Of a stretch of DNA of 64,000 nt, positions 59,443-64,000 are shown piece by piece. The notes beneath the pieces are model-generated. The model saw only the letters and a list, made by a program, of their open reading frames with translations, was not told where the DNA came from and did no database searches. Numbering within the stretch: the first letter of the stretch is position 1; each line of letters starts with the position of its first letter. This DNA is from Glycine soja (Eukaryota > Streptophyta > Magnoliopsida > Fabales > Fabaceae). Where the stretch lies: NCBI RefSeq assembly GCF_004193775.1, contig NC_041005.1, forward strand, positions 11,224,501 to 11,288,500, read 5' to 3'. The translations under genes and the position numbers were made by a program.

Positions 59443-61206
59443 GAAATTGTCATCCACCGAAGAAAGAATTGGGAGTATTAGAGTTAGCTTATGCACTTTG
59501 ATTTTTCTATCTTTTTGTCTTTTATGAACATTTTGTCAATTACATGGTCTCTTTCTTATTTACTTATTTGACTTTGAACATCAGATATATTATAAATGTT
59601 TAATCTTTTTTATTTTGCATATTAGCTTAAATTTTATTTCTCTTTTACACATCAGTATTGGTTCATAAAAATATTTTTATTTTGTTTTCTGCTAGAGTTA
59701 AACGTCCTATGCATGGAGTATATTTCTGATGCAGTTGAGATGTATTCCACATAAATTTTGGCTTTCAAATTTTGTTTTGTCATATGACATTGCTAAGGAA
59801 TGTATCAGTGAGTTTTGAGTTTTCATGATTTGAATTTGAATGAAATGAGTCTGTTTTATTTAATTTGTTATATTAGTAATTTATAACTGTTGTACTATGA
59901 ATTTATTGTTTAGTAAACTGAACATTGTTGATGGAGGGATATTGTTGTCTACTCTGCTCATCTTACGCATTCCCTGCTATGCTCATCTTACACATTCCCT
60001 GCTATGCTCATCTCATATTTATTTGCTGCTTATTCCAGTGCTTATGTTTTACAGACCATGTAATATCCATGTTCTGTTTTCAGATTTACTTGATCAGAAA
60101 AAAAAACTTATCCCACCATGCTGTGACCTTTCAATATTTTTGCTTCTAATTATTGAACATTTTAGTTTTTTAAAGTTACGGGGAAAAGTTTTTTGTTTTT
60201 TCCTAACCTTTGTGTTTTGCATTTTCGTTTCCCACAAAATTACCCTTCTTCACTAAATAAGAAAGCCAATAGTAACATAAGCAATGGATTCTCTCATTCC
60301 CGTCCTGCATTTGGAAAACAACAACACAAAGTAAACAAAAAGAAATAAAATATACAAAAAATTAAAGATTAAACAAAAATTGTGGATTTTTAAAGATATA
60401 AAAACCAAATATTTATATTTTGCAATAAAGAGATCATAGTTGTGAATTTCTAAAAATAGAATAATCAAATGTTTTAATTATAAAATAAAGAGATCAAATT
60501 GTAGATTAAATAAAATTTAAAAAAAATTGCATTTAAGTTTACCAATTTTTAACTATTAAAATGCTATATGTTTAAATTAATTTAAGCTGCATATTTTTTT
60601 ACATTCAAATTGCTAGAATAGTTTTTTAACTTTAAATTACAAAGAGCATTAACTTTGCGTCCCGTAATCATATACATAACTAAAATTGTTCTAAAACATT
60701 ATTTTTTATAAATGATTATAATTTTTTTTTTGCTGAATTAGATTAAAATTTATTTAGGATAAGAAAAGGTTATTTTTAAATAATATTATTTATAGAGATT
60801 ACAAAATTATTTAACATAACAACAAATTATTTTTATAGATTGAAACATTTTTTAAAACAAAGACTAGAACATTATTTTTTTATAAGTGTAAATTATCTTT
60901 TATAATGAAAATATTACTTTCATATGCCCACTAAATTTTTTTTAAAACAAACACTACAAAATTATTTTACAAAAAATTATTTTTTTTAAGTTTCAATTAT
61001 CTTTTACAATGAAAATATTACTTTCATATGTCTATTAATTATGAAAATTTAGTCCCTCTTCACAATAAAATACATCTAAAATAAATTTTTTCCTGCAAAA
61101 CTACAATATTTTTTAATTTATTTCCTATGTTTCTTTTATATAATTTAAATCAATTTTAAAATGTTTTCAACACAATCAACTCTTGATACAAATTATCTTT
61201 ATGTTA
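59443..61206. other. AT-rich Helitron interior, nothing recognised
   Basis: Very AT-rich with poly-A/T runs. No frame has protein-like composition. Confidence 0.5.
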
Positions 61207-61352
61207 TATACAAACAGCACTCTGACAAATAGTATTTATGTCACTTACACTAAAATTATATAAACAACACTCTGACAAATATTATTTATGTCACTTACAG
61301 TCTAATGATACAAACAACACCCTGACAAATAGTATTTATTTCGCTTACAGTA
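61207..61352 (+). repeat. Three short tandem units before the Helitron 3' hairpin
   Basis: ACAAACA(G/A)CAC(T/C)CTGACAAATA(G)TATTTATGTCACTTACA recurs three times with period about 50-55 bp, directly upstream of the terminal hairpin. Confidence 0.75.
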
Positions 61353-61361
61353 AAATACCGA

Positions 61362-61389
61362 CCCGTGCATCGCACAGGCACTCCATTAG
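61362..61389 (+). other. Helitron 3' terminal hairpin and end
   Basis: CCCGTGC and GCACAGG pair around ATC with one mismatch. The end TTAG then T follows 11 bp later, close to the CTRR/T rule for Helitrons. Confidence 0.6.
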
Positions 61390-61920
61390 TTTAATAAAAG
61401 AGAAGTCCCTGGAAAAGCCTATTGTGCCCCTATCTAGAATTGCGACACATGTCACTTTTTTCGGTTTTTTGATCATTTTGCCCCTTTAATTTTTTTGCAC
61501 CTTTTTTTCTGTTGTCCCCGCCACGTGTCGCGTTGCATGTGCAGTTTCGAACATATGTCACTCTCTGATTGACAGATTTCAACTCCCCATTTAATTTCAC
61601 TTAATAATTGAAACTCTCTTCTCTCTCCCCGTTTCTCTTTCTCTTCTTCAATCTTCTCCACGTTACTCTCCCTTCCTCAATCTTCTCTTTCTCTTCCTCA
61701 ATCTTCTCCACGTTACTCTCTATTCCTCAATCTTCTCTTTCTCCGTCTTTCTCTTTCTCTTCCTCAATCTTCTCTCTTTTTCTTTTATCTTTTATCTTTC
61801 TATTTCTGAATCTTTTCCTTCAAATCTCTTTGAAGTTTTCGTGGTTCTCTGAATCATGGAGATGGAACAGTATCAATGATTATGCAGAATCTCTCTTTCA
61901 GGTTCATGATGCCTCTTCTC

Positions 61921-61981
<61 letters not shown>
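61921..61981. repeat. (ATT)n microsatellite at the edge of the APX fragment
   Basis: About 20 ATT units end one base before TCAGAGGCTTCATCGC of the APX exon. Confidence 0.95.
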
Positions 61982-62388
<407 letters not shown>

Positions 62389-62435
62389 TAATATCGCAAG
62401 TTTTTAGTTTTTATTTGATTTGATTATGCTTATTG

Positions 62436-62439
<4 letters not shown>

Positions 62440-62483
<44 letters not shown>
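62440..62483. repeat. (AAT)n microsatellite
   Basis: About 14 AAT units between the APX and MYB fragments. Confidence 0.95.
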
Positions 62484-63163
62484 TTGGAATTGTACTACTT
62501 TATCCATGTATCACAAGATTCAAAGTGATCTACAATTCATCACATGATACAAAATTGGTTTTTCCTATGTCTAAGTTGGTTTTGATATTGATATTCTCTG
62601 CTGCAGCCAACCCAAATAGGAAACCAACTCAACATAACAACAATGGGAGAAGTTACATGTTTCCTTTTTCAAATACTAGCACTTCGGAGGCTTAACAACA
62701 ACTATGCTCTCAACTTTGCAGTTGATAGATACACATGCAACATTTGTTAATGCAAATACCATTCAACTACCTGTGTATATGATCATACTTGATACTACAG
62801 AGAAATTATTTCTTTTGGATAGGCAATAATGGTTGTTATGACTACCATTAAGAGTATATTGTTGTCACTGTTATTTTTTTTGTTTGTTATTTTCATGCAA
62901 TTTAGGTGGAAATGGAACTTACCAAATAGTTTGGTCAGAAACAAATTAAGTATGTGAGAGTATGTACCATCAATATAGTCGCCAATGTGGCTTTCAATTT
63001 TTCTTCTTCTCTGTTTTCAAGGTTTGGTTTAACTTCTACATCAATATGTAGGAACCATATATTCAATGTTTAATTATACACATGCACAGATTATACCTAA
63101 ATCATATATGAATCCATTGTAATTGGTTTTACTTTGTTGTTGTTGTTGTTATTAATTTGTCAG

Positions 63164-63293
63164 GTCTTGCGAGATGTGGAAAGAGTTGCAGATTAAGGTG
63201 GCTGAATTACCTAAGGCCAAACCTCAAAAGAGGAAACTACACCAAGGAAGAGGAGGAAACTATTATCAAGCTGCACCGACATCTAGGTAACAG
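63164..63293 (+). pseudogene. R2R3-MYB exon 2 fragment
   Basis: Exactly 130 bp between CAG and GTGCG, the classic size of exon 2 in R2R3-MYB genes. It encodes the end of R2 and start of R3: [41 protein letters not shown]. The R2 recognition helix (CGKSCRLRW) is intact. No exon 1 or 3 is nearby. Confidence 0.88.
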
Positions 63294-63765
63294 GTGCGAA
63301 AATCTTTTCCCAGCTAGAATTACCGCTACACAAGCTTGAAAAGAGTTATGAAATTGTAAATCCTATTTTTTAATTTTAAGGGAGTTTAGTGGAAATTAAA
63401 TAAGAGGGAGAGAGGGAAATAAAAAAAGTGATAAATGTAATAAACAATGTGATACAAAGTAAAGAGAGAATGAGATTGAAAAAGAAAATCAAAGTATAAA
63501 TAAAATGAAAAAAAAAGTAAGTGCATATATATTTATAATAATTTTTGAGCTTGAAACCAACCAAATTGTTGTTAAAGAGTGAAAGCAGCAGGCTCAAATG
63601 CTCTTTCATAACTAAAACTACCAAACATATTTACTTAATTATAAGATAAAAAATAGTTGTGGTTGACCCTTCAGAACTTCCAAAGCAAACTTATCAAGGT
63701 TTAGCAATTCTTATCTACCAAACGAATTAGCAGTTTTTATATGTTTTGGCTATTCCTTTTATTAG
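63294..63765. other. Spacer between captured fragments
   Basis: AT-rich and purine-rich sequence. Possibly a small MITE around 63370-63720 (AACTACCAAAC words), but no clear inverted ends were found. Confidence 0.3.
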
Positions 63766-64000
63766 GTATGCAACGGAGCATAGATGTGGAGTAGTTGTTA
63801 AAGGACCAAATCTGAGTGGAAATATATCAGGAACAGAGCCATTGAAGGACAACCACATACTTTTGAAAGCAGAAGCTTTAGATGATTCCCATGAACCAAG
63901 TAACATTGTTGTTGTTGTTAATGAGTTGTCCAAGGAAATAACAAAAAATTTGGTTTCTCATCCTGTGAATGCTAAATGTACTGCAGAAGGGAAGAGCATA
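63766..64000 (+). pseudogene. Probable cofactor-independent phosphoglycerate mutase (archaeal-type, apgM-like) fragment
   Basis: After an acceptor TTATTAG the frame is open to the window edge: YATEHRCGVVVKGPNLSGN, GTEPLKDNHILLKAEALDD, VVNELSKEITKNLVSHPVNA. The HRC-VVV-GP-LSGNISGTEP and ELS..I...L..HPVNA patterns recall the non-catalytic part of archaeal-type, metal-dependent phosphoglycerate mutases found in plants. Recognised from memory only; the upstream exons are not present in the preceding 470 bp. Confidence 0.5.

Larger units (their letters stand above)
52163..61389 (+). mobile_element. Helitron-like element carrying a B3-domain pseudogene
   Basis: The proposed left end TCTATATACTACTATC follows an A. 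The right end has the hairpin CCCGTGC-ATC-GCACAGG (61362-61378) and then CATTAG before a T. This is the Helitron layout (5' TC, 3' hairpin about 10 bp before CTRR, insertion between A and T), although the last tetramer is TTAG rather than CTAG. No Rep/helicase was recognised, so it is non-autonomous. The interior has polypyrimidine stretches, exon-like duplications, an AT-rich tandem array and a broken B3 gene. Confidence 0.6.

Noticed and set aside
62420..62695. Open frame with a poly-asparagine stretch
   Set aside because: The stretch is the AAT microsatellite; the rest has no recognisable feature.

Overview
The window is nuclear DNA from a dicot plant, almost certainly a legume and most likely soybean (Glycine). 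Genes have many short exons with GT..AG introns, intergenic DNA is AT-rich, and half or more of the sequence is nested LTR retrotransposons, a DNA transposon, MITEs and Helitron-like elements. The repeats carrying the palindrome GTAATCGATTAC and LTR families with GCTTAGCGCG motifs are ones I associate with Glycine; the species call is inference.

Three host genes are well supported. (1) Minus strand, 1-3713, open at the left edge: an NT-C2/coiled-coil protein of the Arabidopsis At1g22060 type. (2) Plus strand, 15432-17189: a TRM9/ALKBH8-type tRNA wobble-uridine methyltransferase in two coding exons. (3) Plus strand, 39701-51083: mitochondrial import protein TIM44 in 14 coding exons, 473 codons plus stop. 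TIM44 is intact although intron 8 holds a 1.27-kb hAT-like element and intron 13 a 4.8-kb chromovirus.

Layout of the rest. 4.8-7.97 kb: intergenic, with a G-quadruplex-type run and a double G-box palindrome. 7.99-14.75 kb: one nearly full-length, decayed endogenous pararetrovirus (Caulimoviridae) with movement, coiled-coil, capsid, protease, RT and RNase H regions, then its own GATA-rich promoter and a Met-tRNA primer site. AT-dinucleotide runs lie on both sides of it. 20.0-28.0 kb: a deleted Athila-like Ty3 element on the minus strand with two LTRs, followed by a second copy of its 3' internal end. 28.0-38.8 kb: nested insertions (a SIRE-like LTR inside a long gypsy-type LTR inside a non-autonomous LTR element). 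The 3' LTR of the outer element contains a 547/548-bp segment, including the TATA box, repeated four times in tandem. 39.0-39.3 kb: a long-TIR MITE upstream of TIM44. 52.2-64 kb: two head-to-tail Helitron-like elements of one family. The first carries a broken B3-domain gene and duplicated exon-like modules. The second carries exon fragments of ascorbate peroxidase, an R2R3-MYB gene and, probably, an archaeal-type phosphoglycerate mutase, all on the plus strand.

The three host genes do not form a pathway. The window is mainly a record of layered transposition, viral integration and gene-fragment capture around ordinary housekeeping genes. Family assignments were made by reading translated motifs, without database searches.
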